Positions 50,686 through 58,783 of a stretch of DNA of 64,000 bases are shown here, piece by piece; position 1 is the first letter of the stretch; each line of letters begins with the position of its first letter. The stretch comes from Rossellomorea aquimaris. GTDB taxonomy: Bacteria; Bacillota; Bacilli; Bacillales; Bacillaceae_B. A model generated the notes under the pieces. That model was not told where the DNA came from. It saw only the letters and a program-made list of their open reading frames with translations, and searched no databases. The translations under genes were made by a program, and so were the position numbers. The stretch spans positions 186,001 through 250,000 of the forward strand of contig NZ_MINN01000106.1 in the NCBI RefSeq assembly GCF_001877785.1, in the 5' to 3' direction.

Positions 50686-51384
50686 TTAAATTTCAGAGGC
50701 GAGAACGATATCCCCCTCCGGAAGCTGACTGTTTGCATCTGGTTCCAGGGTGATGGCGACGGTATCCCAGTCTTCCCGGGCGAATTCTTCGTTCATTTTA
50801 AAAACGACAGATCCTTTTCCGTCCTTTCCGGTTACAAACGTTCCGGCGCGCTGAGGCTTTTCATCTTTGATGAGCCATACCTGGTACACTTCGTCCTTAG
50901 TCAAGTCTTTCAGCTGAGAAGCCTGCACCACAAGGCTTGATTGTTCGCCCTGCTTGATGATACTCGCTGTACCTTTTGCGTTTCCTGTAACGGAAGCGAG
51001 TTCGACATATTGGGTAACCTGATCGATTACTGCTTGTTCCTCCATTTCCTCCTCTTTTTGAATCTGCGTGAACAGATAGGCGTTGCCCAGTAACGACAGA
51101 GCAAGCGCAGCTGCTGCAGAAGGGAAGAGCCAGCGTCTCTGCGGCTTTTCTTTTCTTAAAGGAGTAACGCTTTCTTCTATATTGGCAAATACCCGCTCTT
51201 CCAATCCCCGGGGAGGGTCGATGGGCTCGGATGCAAAGGGGAGGAACTCATTCAGCTGGTAAAGCTCATTTATGGCTTCCCGGCAGTCTGAACAGTTTTC
51301 CAGATGCTTCTCGAACGCTGCTTTGTCAGACTCATTCAAGTGCTGGTTGTAATAATCGAGTAAGTGATCACAGTGGCGAGTCAT
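50686..51384 (-). CDS. Anti-sigma factor, zinc-finger and RskA domains
   Basis: A 232-residue membrane anti-sigma factor. The N-terminal ZAS domain is H...HLENCSDCREAI (H-x3-C-x2-C, residues about 20-45). A helix at about residues 95-113 (PSAAAALALSLLGNAYLF) spans the membrane, and the extracellular part contains the RskA fold, VYQVWLIKDEKPQRAGTFVTGKDGKGSVVF. It should hold the adjacent ECF sigma factor at the membrane until a signal leads to release. The ATG at 51384 overlaps the sigma stop codon, with AAAGGAGG upstream. Confidence 0.88.
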   Translation of the reverse strand: MTRHCDHLLDYYNQHLNESDKAAFEKHLENCSDCREAINELYQLNEFLPFASEPIDPPRGLEERVFANIEESVTPLRKEKPQRRWLFPSAAAALALSLLGNAYLFTQIQKEEEMEEQAVIDQVTQYVELASVTGNAKGTASIIKQGEQSSLVVQASQLKDLTKDEVYQVWLIKDEKPQRAGTFVTGKDGKGSVVFKMNEEFAREDWDTVAITLEPDANSQLPEGDIVLASEI

Positions 51385-51953
51385 TCCATTTGCCCTCCTT
51401 TCCCTTTTAGACAGCTGTGCAGATGTTTCAGCGCCAGCCTTATTCTTCCTTTTATTGTACCAAGCGGTGTATCGGTATTCTTTGAAATAGACTGCTGCGT
51501 CAATCCCTTGAAATAAAACAAATGGACGATCCGCTGCTGATCTTCTTTCAGCGTGCGGATGCAGTCCCGTATCGCATTTCCTTTTTCTTTCCATTCGAGG
51601 ATATCCGCCGGTGTCTCATTATGGACCTGTGCGTGAAGGGAGTCGTGTTCCAGGTACTCGACCGACTCATGCTTTTTTTGCCTGCGCAGGGCGTCAAGAC
51701 AGGTATTGCGTGTCAAGGTCAGCAGCCACGACGAAAATTTCCCCTTCGAGCTGTCGTAGGGGGCATGCTCCTTCCAAAGCTTCAGGAACACTTCCTGAAT
51801 GACTTCTTCCGCAATCTCCTGTTCACCGGTCATTTTATAGGTGAACGAATAGATCAATTTTTCATATTTTCGGTAAAGCTGCCGCAAAGCGGCCGAATCC
51901 CGATTCTTAACCACTTTCCTGTACAAATCAATATCCTTGATTTCTTGTGGCAT
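51381..51953 (-). CDS. ECF-type RNA polymerase sigma factor
   Basis: A 190-residue sigma-70 family ECF protein. Region 2 runs LYRKYEKLIYSFTYKMTGEQEIAEEVIQEVFLKLWKEH, with region 2.4 GKFSSWLLTLTRNTCLDALRR; region 4 includes LKEDQQRIVHLFYFKGLTQQSISKNTDTPLGTIKGRIRLALKHL. It recognises, by inference, the promoter TGATCCAAC-N13-CGTTAGCT found before this gene and the surface-protein gene. AAGGAG is 6 nt before ATG at 51953; MFKERI upstream is less likely. Paired with an anti-sigma gene by overlap. Confidence 0.9.
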   Translation of the reverse strand: MPQEIKDIDLYRKVVKNRDSAALRQLYRKYEKLIYSFTYKMTGEQEIAEEVIQEVFLKLWKEHAPYDSSKGKFSSWLLTLTRNTCLDALRRQKKHESVEYLEHDSLHAQVHNETPADILEWKEKGNAIRDCIRTLKEDQQRIVHLFYFKGLTQQSISKNTDTPLGTIKGRIRLALKHLHSCLKGKGGQME

Positions 51954-52033
51954 AATACGCTCCTTAAACATGACATAAGTAAATTAAGGATACTAAAATA
52001 ACCCTTTGAACTCAATTAACAATGCTTCTATAT

Positions 52034-52063
52034 AGCTAACGGAACAAAGGGAGAGTTGGATCA
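52034..52063 (-). promoter_or_regulatory. ECF-sigma autoregulatory promoter
   Basis: Minus strand: TGATCCAAC (-35), 13 nt, CGTTAGCT (-10). Same boxes as at 50537. The spacer and flanks differ, so the boxes are the conserved part. Confidence 0.75.
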
Positions 52064-52189
52064 TTTTATGTTTGGAATTGTAAGAGGGGAGGGTAAAATA
52101 GGGGGTTGGAGTTTGGGGATAGAGGAGGGGGAGGGGTTTAGCCGAGTATGGGGGTCTCTTGGAGTGAGTAGCGGGCATCGAATATTGGT

Positions 52190-52330
52190 TTATCAACAAT
52201 ATTTAGGAGTTATCAACAAGAATTGGGATTTACCTACGAAAACCAGCCGGTTACCAACAATTTTCAGCGTTTATCAACAAAAATGCAGGGGTTACCGACA
52301 ATTCTTTAAAAAGCGACAAATTTCGTTGTG
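52190..52330. repeat. 20-nt phased array, TTATCAAC core (copy 1)
   Basis: TTATCAAC or variants (TTACCTAC, TTACCAAC) start at 52190, 52210, 52230, 52251, 52271 and 52292, with AAGCGAC at 52312. It ends with TACCGACAATTCTTT then GCGACAAATTTCG, as in the array at 2494. Confidence 0.85.
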
Positions 52331-52428
52331 CGAAACATAGCTGCACGAGGGCATGGTAGTGGAGCTTGATTAGGGATTGGGGCATCCGGGACAGAGTGGC
52401 GTGCTTCGAAATATATGTGAGTAGTGGT

Positions 52429-52505
52429 TTATCAACAATTTTTAGGATTTATCAACAAAAAAACCGTACTTACCGACAATTCTTCAAAAAGCGACAAATT
52501 CCGCA
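52429..52505. repeat. 20-nt phased array, TTATCAAC core (copy 2)
   Basis: Units at 52429, 52449, 52470 and 52490, ending TACCGACAATTCTTC then GCGACAAATTCCGC. It is a shorter paralogue of the preceding array, which it partly duplicates. Confidence 0.85.
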
Positions 52506-52561
52506 AGCGAAACAACAGTCGCCCCGGAGCAGGGAACACCAGGCAACACCAAGCACATAAC

Positions 52562-52597
52562 AAAAAAACAGACCCCCGATCCACCGGGAGTCCGTTT
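52562..52597 (-). terminator. Terminator of mreBH
   Basis: Minus strand GGACTCCCGG pairs with CCGGGGGTCT-type sequence (C-G rich stem), followed by seven U. Confidence 0.8.
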
Positions 52598-52612
52598 AAC
52601 TGCATAGAGCCA

Positions 52613-53617
52613 TTATCTTACCTTCTGAAGCTTGTGGATCACTGACAGTGAACGTCCTGTACCGATTGCCACTGATTCCAATGGATTCGGTGCAAGGTGG
52701 ACAGGCACGACGATTTCGTGGCTGAGCCAGTCCTGAAGTCCGTTCAAGAGAGAGCCTCCGCCTGTCAGGATCACACCGCGGTCCACGATGTCCCCGCTCA
52801 GTTCAGGAGGACAGTTCTCAAGTGTCGCTCGGATGGTTTCCAGGATGTGAAGGAGTGATTCCTTCAGGGCACTTTGGATTTCGTAAGACGTAAGTGAAAT
52901 CGTCTTTGGAAGTCCTGTCACAAGGTCGCGGCCGCGGATTTCCATTGTGCGTTCTTCGTGGTCGATCAGCGCATGGCCGACTTCGATCTTGATGTTTTCC
53001 GCCGTTCTTTCACCGATCAGCAGGTTGTAGCGTTTGCGTACGTGCTGGATGATATCTTCGTCCATTTGGTCCCCGCCGATGCGGATCGTGTTGCAGGATA
53101 CTACACCGCCGTAAGAGATGATGGCCACTTCAGTAGTTCCCCCTCCGATATCGACGATTACATTGGCTACAGGCTCATCAACCGGAAGGTCAGCACCGAT
53201 CGCCGCTGCAACAGGCTCTTCGATAAGAGTGACTGTTTTCGCACCGCTTCCGCGCACAGCATCCTGGATCGCCCTGCGTTCCACGCTTGTCGCGCCTGAT
53301 GGAGTACATACGACAACATTCGGCTTGCGGATGGAGAATCCAAGTTTTTTGCTTGCTTTCCTCATCACTTGCTTAAGCATTTCAGTTGTCACATCGAAGT
53401 CTGCGATGACGCCGTCTTTCAATGGGCGTACCGCTACGATTTTACCAGGTGTCTTCCCGATCATGCTTTTGGCTTCTACGCCGACAGCTAATACGTTTTT
53501 AGTTTCTGTGTCAATGGCGACAACAGAAGGTTCGTTTAAAATGATTCCTTTATTTTTACTATAAACTAGAATATTTGCGGTTCCTAAATCGATCCCGATT
53601 TCAGAGTTTGATAACAT
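52613..53617 (-). CDS. mreBH: MreB-like actin MreBH
   Basis: A 334-residue bacterial actin, closest in pattern to B. subtilis MreBH (335 residues): [31 protein letters not shown] opening, [34 protein letters not shown], and [19 protein letters not shown] phosphate and adenosine loops. MreBH forms cytoplasmic filaments guiding lateral wall synthesis and LytE localisation. GGAGG lies 7 nt before the ATG at 53617 (a TTG one codon earlier is in frame). As in B. subtilis it stands alone rather than in an mreBCD operon. Confidence 0.93.
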   Translation of the reverse strand: MLSNSEIGIDLGTANILVYSKNKGIILNEPSVVAIDTETKNVLAVGVEAKSMIGKTPGKIVAVRPLKDGVIADFDVTTEMLKQVMRKASKKLGFSIRKPNVVVCTPSGATSVERRAIQDAVRGSGAKTVTLIEEPVAAAIGADLPVDEPVANVIVDIGGGTTEVAIISYGGVVSCNTIRIGGDQMDEDIIQHVRKRYNLLIGERTAENIKIEVGHALIDHEERTMEIRGRDLVTGLPKTISLTSYEIQSALKESLLHILETIRATLENCPPELSGDIVDRGVILTGGGSLLNGLQDWLSHEIVVPVHLAPNPLESVAIGTGRSLSVIHKLQKVR

Positions 53618-54054
53618 CAAAATTCCTCCAACTATAAGAATTCTTCACAGTATAACCTTCTATCTAGTATAGGAGATTTTTGACGTTTTTGAAGGTGGAG
53701 ATATTTACCACTGACACAATGTTACAAAGTGTGACAAGGATTGTTTTGACAAAAAGATAGTTACAGAGCCTTTTTTAATACCTAAATGGGTATTTATTGA
53801 GGTTGGCTGTCCGGCCTCTCGTTAAATAAATTTAAACGTCCTGTAACAAAGAGGCGGGTGCAATTACTACTAGTAGGAAGGTGATGCCCGGCTTCAAATA
53901 GGAAATATAATGAAAAAAACATTGTGTCTTGAGTATATTAGTATCAGATAATAAAAGGATTGGAGTGGGGAAAAAGCTCTGCACGCGGCATGGGACTGAG
54001 TGATTCAGCAGTGACCAGCTGGTTAAAAAGTAAGAGACCGTACCCGGTGATTAC
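53618..54054. other. Intergenic stretch without recognised gene
   Basis: About 430 bp between mreBH and the thioesterase. It includes AT-rich promoter-like sequence upstream of mreBH and a short region reading GKSSARGMGLSDSAVTSW in one frame, which lacks a placed ribosome binding site. No RNA family or repeat was recognised. Confidence 0.5.
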
Positions 54055-54086
54055 AAAAAAAGAGATGCCCAACATGGGCATCTCTG
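54055..54086 (-). terminator. Terminator of the thioesterase gene
   Basis: AGAGATGCCC pairs with GGGCATCTCT, followed on the minus strand by seven U. Confidence 0.9.
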
Positions 54087-54092
54087 CAAAAA

Positions 54093-54596
54093 CTAATATG
54101 CGTTCCTGAAAAATTCAGCCAGCTCCTGGCTGTGCTTTTTGCGTGCTTTCCGGTGTTCGGCACGGTTCTTCGCCGTTTCGTTGAGCCATTTTTCTTCTTC
54201 CGTTTCAGGTATGACTTCCGGGATCACGACAGGCTTTCCGTCCTCAAGAGCGACGAATGTCAGGAAGGAAATGGCTGCGACGTTGGTTTCACCTGTCAGC
54301 AGCACCTCCGACGTGACCTTGACCCCGACCTCCATGGAGCTGCGTCCGGTGTAGGTCACCATTGCTTCGAGGGTTACAGCATCCCCGACTTTGATCGGCT
54401 GAAGGAAGTCCACCGAGTCAGTGGAAGCTGTGACGACCGGCTTGCGTGCATGGCGTGTGGCCGCGATGGACGCGACGTCGTCTATATAGGCCATCAGCTT
54501 TCCTCCGAACAAGGTTCCGTGGTGGTTGGTGTCCGGCGGAAGCACATGGGTTGTTTTGCTGGTTTTTGTTTCTTTCATGAATTTTTTCTCTCTCAT
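54093..54596 (-). CDS. Hot-dog acyl-CoA thioesterase (YkhA-like)
   Basis: A 167-residue hot-dog-fold thioesterase. NHHGTLFGGKLMAYIDDVASIAATRHA contains the family motif (N/D-x2-G-x-x-GG), with catalytic Asp/Asn positions present; STDSVDFLQPI and GRSSMEVGVKV follow. Such enzymes hydrolyse acyl-CoAs in hexameric form. AAGGTGA precedes the ATG at 54596. Monocistronic. In the YkhA type a long C-terminal basic tail (RAEHRKARKKHSQELA) is usual and present. Confidence 0.88.
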   Translation of the reverse strand: MREKKFMKETKTSKTTHVLPPDTNHHGTLFGGKLMAYIDDVASIAATRHARKPVVTASTDSVDFLQPIKVGDAVTLEAMVTYTGRSSMEVGVKVTSEVLLTGETNVAAISFLTFVALEDGKPVVIPEVIPETEEEKWLNETAKNRAEHRKARKKHSQELAEFFRNAY

Positions 54597-54732
54597 ACTC
54601 TTTCACCTTCCGTCTTAAATGTACACTACCATTTACTATTCACCAAATACGGAGAATAGAAACATATCCGGGATTTTTTTGCTTACCTGCCTGGAAAGCA
54701 GGTAACTTCATCTCAATCCCCAGGTGAAATAA

Positions 54733-55926
54733 TCAGATGAACATACTGACAATGATCGCTGTGATGAAACTTGCAAGTGTACCGGCTGCAATCGCTTTTA
54801 AGCTCAATTTTGATACGGTCGGACGCTGGGAAGGTTCCAGCGATCCAAGTCCCACGATCAATTGCCCGATGGATGAAAGGTTTGCAAAGTTACAAAGTGC
54901 TACTGACAGGATTGCGACCGTTTTTGGCGATAGCTCATCAATCATTCCTGAAAGCTGGTCATACGCAACAAATTCATTCACGGAAAGCTTTGTCCCGATG
55001 ATGGATGCAGCGCGGAATGCTTCATCCGCCGGAACTCCCACCAATAGGGCGATAGGGTAGAAAACATAACCGAATATCGTGGAAAGGTCCGTATGAACGA
55101 GACCAAGTACACCGTTCACAAGGGCAAGGATCCCGATAAAGGCAATCAGTAATCCCCCTATATTGATGGCAAGCTGAACGCCGCTGATCGCCCCTTCGGA
55201 TATGGCTTCGAAAATGTTGGTGTGACCGGTTTTTCCAAGCGAAATGTTTCCATTAGTATTGGATTCCTCTGTTTCAGGCTCCATGACCTTAGCCATGACG
55301 AGCGAGACGAGCGGTACACTGAAGACAGACAGAAGCAGATACTTCATGTCGATCCCCATCAGGGAATAACCGATCAGGATTGCGCCGCTGGCAGAAGCTG
55401 TCCCCCCGACCATGACCGCGAAAAGCTCCGAGCGCGTCAATCGTGCCAGATAAGGCTTGACCAAAAGCGGTGCTTCGACGAGTCCGAGGAATGAATTCCC
55501 GATGGCATTGAACGATTCGATCTTCGTCGTGCCGAGAATTTTTCCAAGGACGATGCCGATATATTTCACAAAAAGCGGGATGATGCGTAAATAGTACAGG
55601 GCAGAAATGACTGCGGAAATGAAAATGATGGCCCCGAGCACATTGATGGCAAATACAAATGTGATATTGCTGCCTTTTTCAAAAAAACCGCCGAATACAA
55701 ACATGATTCCTTCATTGCTGTAGTCGATGACCTTCTGGACACCAAGTGCCGTCTTTTTCAACAGGGTCTGCCCGAAAGGCACTTTCAGGACGAAAAGCAC
55801 AAGAAGGAATTCAAGGGCAATGCCGATTCCGACCGTCTTCCATTTGATTGCCGAGCGGCTGCCGCTCCACAGCCAGCCGAGGAAGAGGACCCCGGCGAGT
55901 GATAAGAAACCGAGTAGTATATTCAT
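54733..55926 (-). CDS. nupG: NupC-family purine nucleoside transporter NupG
   Basis: A 397-residue concentrative nucleoside transporter (CNT), same length as B. subtilis NupG (YxjA). Visible: GAIIFISAVISALYYLRIIP, FLGLVEAPLLVKPYLARLTRSELFAVMVGGTASASG and ALCNFANLSSIGQLIVGLGSLEPSQRPTVSKL, the latter two with conserved glutamate/asparagine residues. Imports purine nucleosides by ion symport. The guanine riboswitch upstream, as for B. subtilis nupG, supports the assignment. The second ATG (55926) has better spacing from GGAGGT than the first (55929). Confidence 0.92.
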   Translation of the reverse strand: MNILLGFLSLAGVLFLGWLWSGSRSAIKWKTVGIGIALEFLLVLFVLKVPFGQTLLKKTALGVQKVIDYSNEGIMFVFGGFFEKGSNITFVFAINVLGAIIFISAVISALYYLRIIPLFVKYIGIVLGKILGTTKIESFNAIGNSFLGLVEAPLLVKPYLARLTRSELFAVMVGGTASASGAILIGYSLMGIDMKYLLLSVFSVPLVSLVMAKVMEPETEESNTNGNISLGKTGHTNIFEAISEGAISGVQLAINIGGLLIAFIGILALVNGVLGLVHTDLSTIFGYVFYPIALLVGVPADEAFRAASIIGTKLSVNEFVAYDQLSGMIDELSPKTVAILSVALCNFANLSSIGQLIVGLGSLEPSQRPTVSKLSLKAIAAGTLASFITAIIVSMFI

Positions 55927-55992
55927 CATAATACCTCCAGTGAATAAAATGACGAACCCCTATAGATCTGATGTCAGACCTCCTGGAAGAAT

Positions 55993-56047
55993 AAAAAAAC
56001 GTGCACACAGACAATCTTCTACTCTATAAGAAAGTCTGCATACACGT
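55993..56047 (-). terminator. Guanine riboswitch terminator
   Basis: Minus strand ACGTGTATGCAGAC pairs with GTCTGTGTGCACGT, then seven U. The loop contains CTTTCTTATAG, complementary to the P1 3' strand CTATAAGGAAAG, giving an antiterminator. Confidence 0.88.
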
Positions 56048-56067
56048 AAAAAAGCTGTGATCCAACT

Positions 56068-56140
56068 TTCCTTATAGTCCGGCATTTTACGGCTGCCAGG
56101 TAGAGACTTATGGTCCATATCACCATAGATATATAAGGAA
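56068..56140 (-). ncRNA. Guanine (purine) riboswitch
   Basis: Minus strand contains CTTATATAT...GATATGGACC...AAGTCTCTACC...GGCAGCCGTAAAATGCC...GGACTATAAGG, the purine aptamer with P1, P2 and P3 loops. J3/1 reads ACT, i.e. C74, the guanine-specific form. It precedes nupG by about 140 nt. Confidence 0.95.
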
Positions 56141-56279
56141 TTCGTATGAAATGATTAAAATATGTTGTCTACTCTAACACAGCCCGGAATACCGCAACAA
56201 TGGTTTTTTCAAAAGTAAATGCTTACATGGCAATAGTCTTTTTATTCTACTAAATTAAGAAAATTCTCACGCAAACCAA

Positions 56280-56336
56280 AAAAAGGGACGGGACTCCATT
56301 CCTGTGACCACTTCATAGGAATGAAGGCCCGTCCCT
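56280..56336 (-). terminator. Terminator of the DUF2639 gene
   Basis: GGGACGGGCCTTCATTCCTA and AGGAATGGAGTCCCGTCCC form a long stem on the minus strand, then several U. Confidence 0.85.
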
Positions 56337-56345
56337 CATTGTCTA

Positions 56346-56474
56346 TTATTTTGTACGTTCTAGTAAGTTTGCCAGAACGTGCTTTTTGTAAGATTCAACT
56401 TTGCGTTCCTCGTAACGGCGAACGCCTGCTTTTTTAAGTTCTTCCACGTACCAGCCTTTGCTTCCTCTATGCAT
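56346..56474 (-). CDS. DUF2639-family small protein (YflJ-like)
   Basis: A 42-residue basic protein, MHRGSKGWYVEELKKAGVRR..., that fits the DUF2639 pattern (GSKGWYVxxLKxAG(I/V)R, then KLESYKxxxLAN). GAAAGGATG lies 7-8 nt before ATG. Function unknown; Bacillus members are small, conserved and uncharacterised. Confidence 0.8.
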   Translation of the reverse strand: MHRGSKGWYVEELKKAGVRRYEERKVESYKKHVLANLLERTK

Positions 56475-56636
56475 CTGAATACATCCTTTCTGCGTAGTAT
56501 TGATTGGAATCTCCGACTAACTCGGGTCGAGAGTTACATTAAGATTGCTTACGGTTGTACATTCTAACATCTGAGTTTTTACGTTTAAAGGGGTGATCCG
56601 GAATTTTTCGGATTCGGGCATTTCTGAAAATTTCTA

Positions 56637-56671
56637 AGAAAAAAGGAATAATCCTGGGGATCATTCCTTTT
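56637..56671 (-). terminator. Terminator of the MFS exporter gene
   Basis: AAAGGAATGATCCCC and GGATTATTCCTTT pair on the minus strand, with U-runs. Confidence 0.75.
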
Positions 56672-57960
56672 TATTGGGCAGCTTTCTTTAATTGACTTTC
56701 TTCCTTTTCGAAACGCTCGAACATGATGTAGAACAAGCCTGCGCTGATCAATGCAAGCAGCGATAAGATGATGAACGTCCAGTTATAACCTGCATAGAGC
56801 GAGAGGGTGATGGACAGCGGTGCAATCGTCCTTGCGATCGTAAAACGCAGGCTTGCCGCCGCAAAATACTGACCTCTCATGTGATCCGGTGCAAGCTTTG
56901 AGACAAAGCTCTGCTGGATGCCTGCGGTCATAAGTTCTGCGAACGTAAATACCGCCATCGCGGCGATGAAGAACCAAACGGAGCTTGACAGCCCGAACAT
57001 AAGGATCGATCCGGCATAAATAACAGATGAAAGGATGAACACATTCCGTTCGCGGAACTTGGTGATCCAGCGCGTGATGACCACTGTTAAAAGCGCCACG
57101 AGGAATCCGTTTTCCGAAAGGATGAGTCCGAAGATCTGCTCGCTCACCAGCGTCAAAGACCAGTCGCCGATGCTGAACAGCACAGCCTGATCCATTACAT
57201 CTTTAATATAAACAGGTATCAGCAAGTCGAGCTGCATGAATGTCTGCCCGACAAGGACCCCTGCGAGAATGAATAATAAGAACGTTTTATCTTTGAAGAT
57301 AATCCCGTAATCCCTGAATTGATCGGTCATCACGCTGTACCAGTCTTTCTTTTTGCCCTCAGTCACAAGCAGCCTGCTTCGATCCCCAGGTGCGGTTTCA
57401 CGGGTCATTTTATATAAAAGAAAAGACAGTCCCATACAAATGATGGCTGCAGCCACAAGGAGCTGGAATCTGTAATGGACGTAGAATATGCCTCCGAGGA
57501 TCGGCCCGACGACCACTGCAATATTGATGGATGTGTAGAAAACGGCGAAGACATGGCTCCGGTCCTTCTCATCGACCACATCGGCTACCATCGCCTGGCT
57601 TGCAGGCCAGTAAAATGAACCGAATACCCCGACTAAACTGAAACAAATGAATCCGATCAGTGCAGAATCAAGCCAAGGAGAGCTTGCGAGGCCAAATATC
57701 AAAAAGGCAAATCCCTGACCGAAGGCGGAAATCACCATCATCGTCTTGCGTCCGAAACGGTCCGCGCAATAACCGCCCATCAGGTTGGCGGCCACCGCAA
57801 ATAACTGGGAAAGAACCAATAACAATCCTGCAGTCTGTTTCCCGAATGCTTCCGTAAAATAAATCGTCAGGAACGGAAAAAACATCCAGAATGTGATGTT
57901 GATCGCTGCTTCCCCAAACAGCCGGACTTTCAGATTGCGGTCCCAATCGCGAATTCTCAT
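56671..57960 (-). CDS. Major facilitator superfamily transporter
   Basis: A 429-residue 12-helix MFS protein. The conserved loop 2-3 motif appears as GGYCADRFGRKTMM, and a central cytoplasmic loop is at about residues 205-235 (APGDRSRLLVTEGKKKDWY). The pattern resembles multidrug-efflux members of the DHA1 group (YqjV/MdtG-like), but no substrate can be fixed. GGGAGGAG precedes ATG. Monocistronic. Confidence 0.85.
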   Translation of the reverse strand: MRIRDWDRNLKVRLFGEAAINITFWMFFPFLTIYFTEAFGKQTAGLLLVLSQLFAVAANLMGGYCADRFGRKTMMVISAFGQGFAFLIFGLASSPWLDSALIGFICFSLVGVFGSFYWPASQAMVADVVDEKDRSHVFAVFYTSINIAVVVGPILGGIFYVHYRFQLLVAAAIICMGLSFLLYKMTRETAPGDRSRLLVTEGKKKDWYSVMTDQFRDYGIIFKDKTFLLFILAGVLVGQTFMQLDLLIPVYIKDVMDQAVLFSIGDWSLTLVSEQIFGLILSENGFLVALLTVVITRWITKFRERNVFILSSVIYAGSILMFGLSSSVWFFIAAMAVFTFAELMTAGIQQSFVSKLAPDHMRGQYFAAASLRFTIARTIAPLSITLSLYAGYNWTFIILSLLALISAGLFYIMFERFEKEESQLKKAAQ

Positions 57961-58121
57961 TTATTTCTCCTCCCCTCTGAAAAACTCTGGATGAACTAGA
58001 ATATCATAGCTCGATAAATGGAATTAGACAAGATAGATTTACTGGAATTTACAAATTTCAAGGCCTATCTTAATAATACTGAATACACTAATGTATCTTT
58101 TGTGCGGGAGGGGGAGCGGAG

Positions 58122-58703
58122 TTGACGGGTGAAGAGATTATCCTCAGCGGAGCATGGACACAAGTGGCAGGCACAGTGATCGCTGCTGTCGGGGAGACCC
58201 TTCTCGTAAAAGATTCTGGAGCAGGCTCCCCGGGTTACAGGCTGGTCTCGATTGGCAACGGGTTTGAGGCGGCAGGGAATTCCCTTCAGGGAGTTGGTTC
58301 CCTTCAGATATTCGACGGCTCTGAGGCGGAATGGCTCAGGACCATAGGAGAATGGGTGCAGGCTTCCGGGAATGCCACAAATGTAGTGGCAGCTGAACTT
58401 CAATTTTCCGGTGAAGAAACAGAAGGGCTGAAGCTGGATGTGGTCGGGGACTCTATCCAGGCGACGGGACTTGGCTTCGAGGCGTACGGTGCAGGCTTGA
58501 GTCAGCTGAGATACAAAGACCTGCTGGCTGCAGGGAATACCGTTCAAGCGATTGGAGCGATTATTGAAGGAATCGGGGAAAATTTTATCTTGAAGGGGAA
58601 AAGAGAATTGGGTCTTCAAATAACGGCATTTGGAAGCTATGGTCAGGCAGCGGGTGCGACGATGGCGGCCATCGCCCTAACAAAGGAGTTCGGGGGTGTA
58701 TGA
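58122..58703 (+). CDS. DUF6944-type repetitive protein
   Basis: A 193-residue protein made of degenerate units such as GNSLQAVG-type, GNATNVV, GDSIQATGLGFEAYGA and GNTVQAIGAIIEGIG, spaced about 35-40 residues apart, with few charged residues in the units. It has no signal peptide or obvious catalytic site. TTG start with a G-rich ribosome binding site (GGAGGGGGAGCGGAG). This matches the DUF6944 repetitive proteins of Bacilli, of unknown role, possibly spore- or membrane-associated. Confidence 0.7.
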   Translation: MTGEEIILSGAWTQVAGTVIAAVGETLLVKDSGAGSPGYRLVSIGNGFEAAGNSLQGVGSLQIFDGSEAEWLRTIGEWVQASGNATNVVAAELQFSGEETEGLKLDVVGDSIQATGLGFEAYGAGLSQLRYKDLLAAGNTVQAIGAIIEGIGENFILKGKRELGLQITAFGSYGQAAGATMAAIALTKEFGGV

Positions 58704-58728
58704 GACGCAGTAGTTCTCTTGCATCATC

Positions 58729-58768
58729 AAAAAACCGGAAATGGAGCCGCAGCCCATTCCCGGTTTTT
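58729..58768. terminator. Bidirectional terminator
   Basis: AAAACCGGAAATGG pairs with CCATTCCCGGTTTT, with runs on both sides; serves the DUF6944 gene (+) and ampS (-). Confidence 0.85.
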
Positions 58769-58783
58769 CTGAAACGGATGAAA

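Noticed and set aside
53950-54110. Short frame GKSSARGMGLSDSAVTSW... before the thioesterase terminator
   Set aside because: TTG start has AAAGGA immediately adjacent with no spacing, and the frame runs through a terminator.
54660-54700. Terminator after nupG (TTACCTGC/GCAGGTAA stem)
   Set aside because: On the minus strand the stem is followed by A rather than U, so it would not terminate nupG; its role is unclear.
56058-56087. Third ECF promoter (TGATCCAAC plus strand)
   Set aside because: The -10 part reads CGGCATT, not CGTTAG, there is no downstream plus-strand gene nearby, and the bases belong to the guanine riboswitch region on the other strand.
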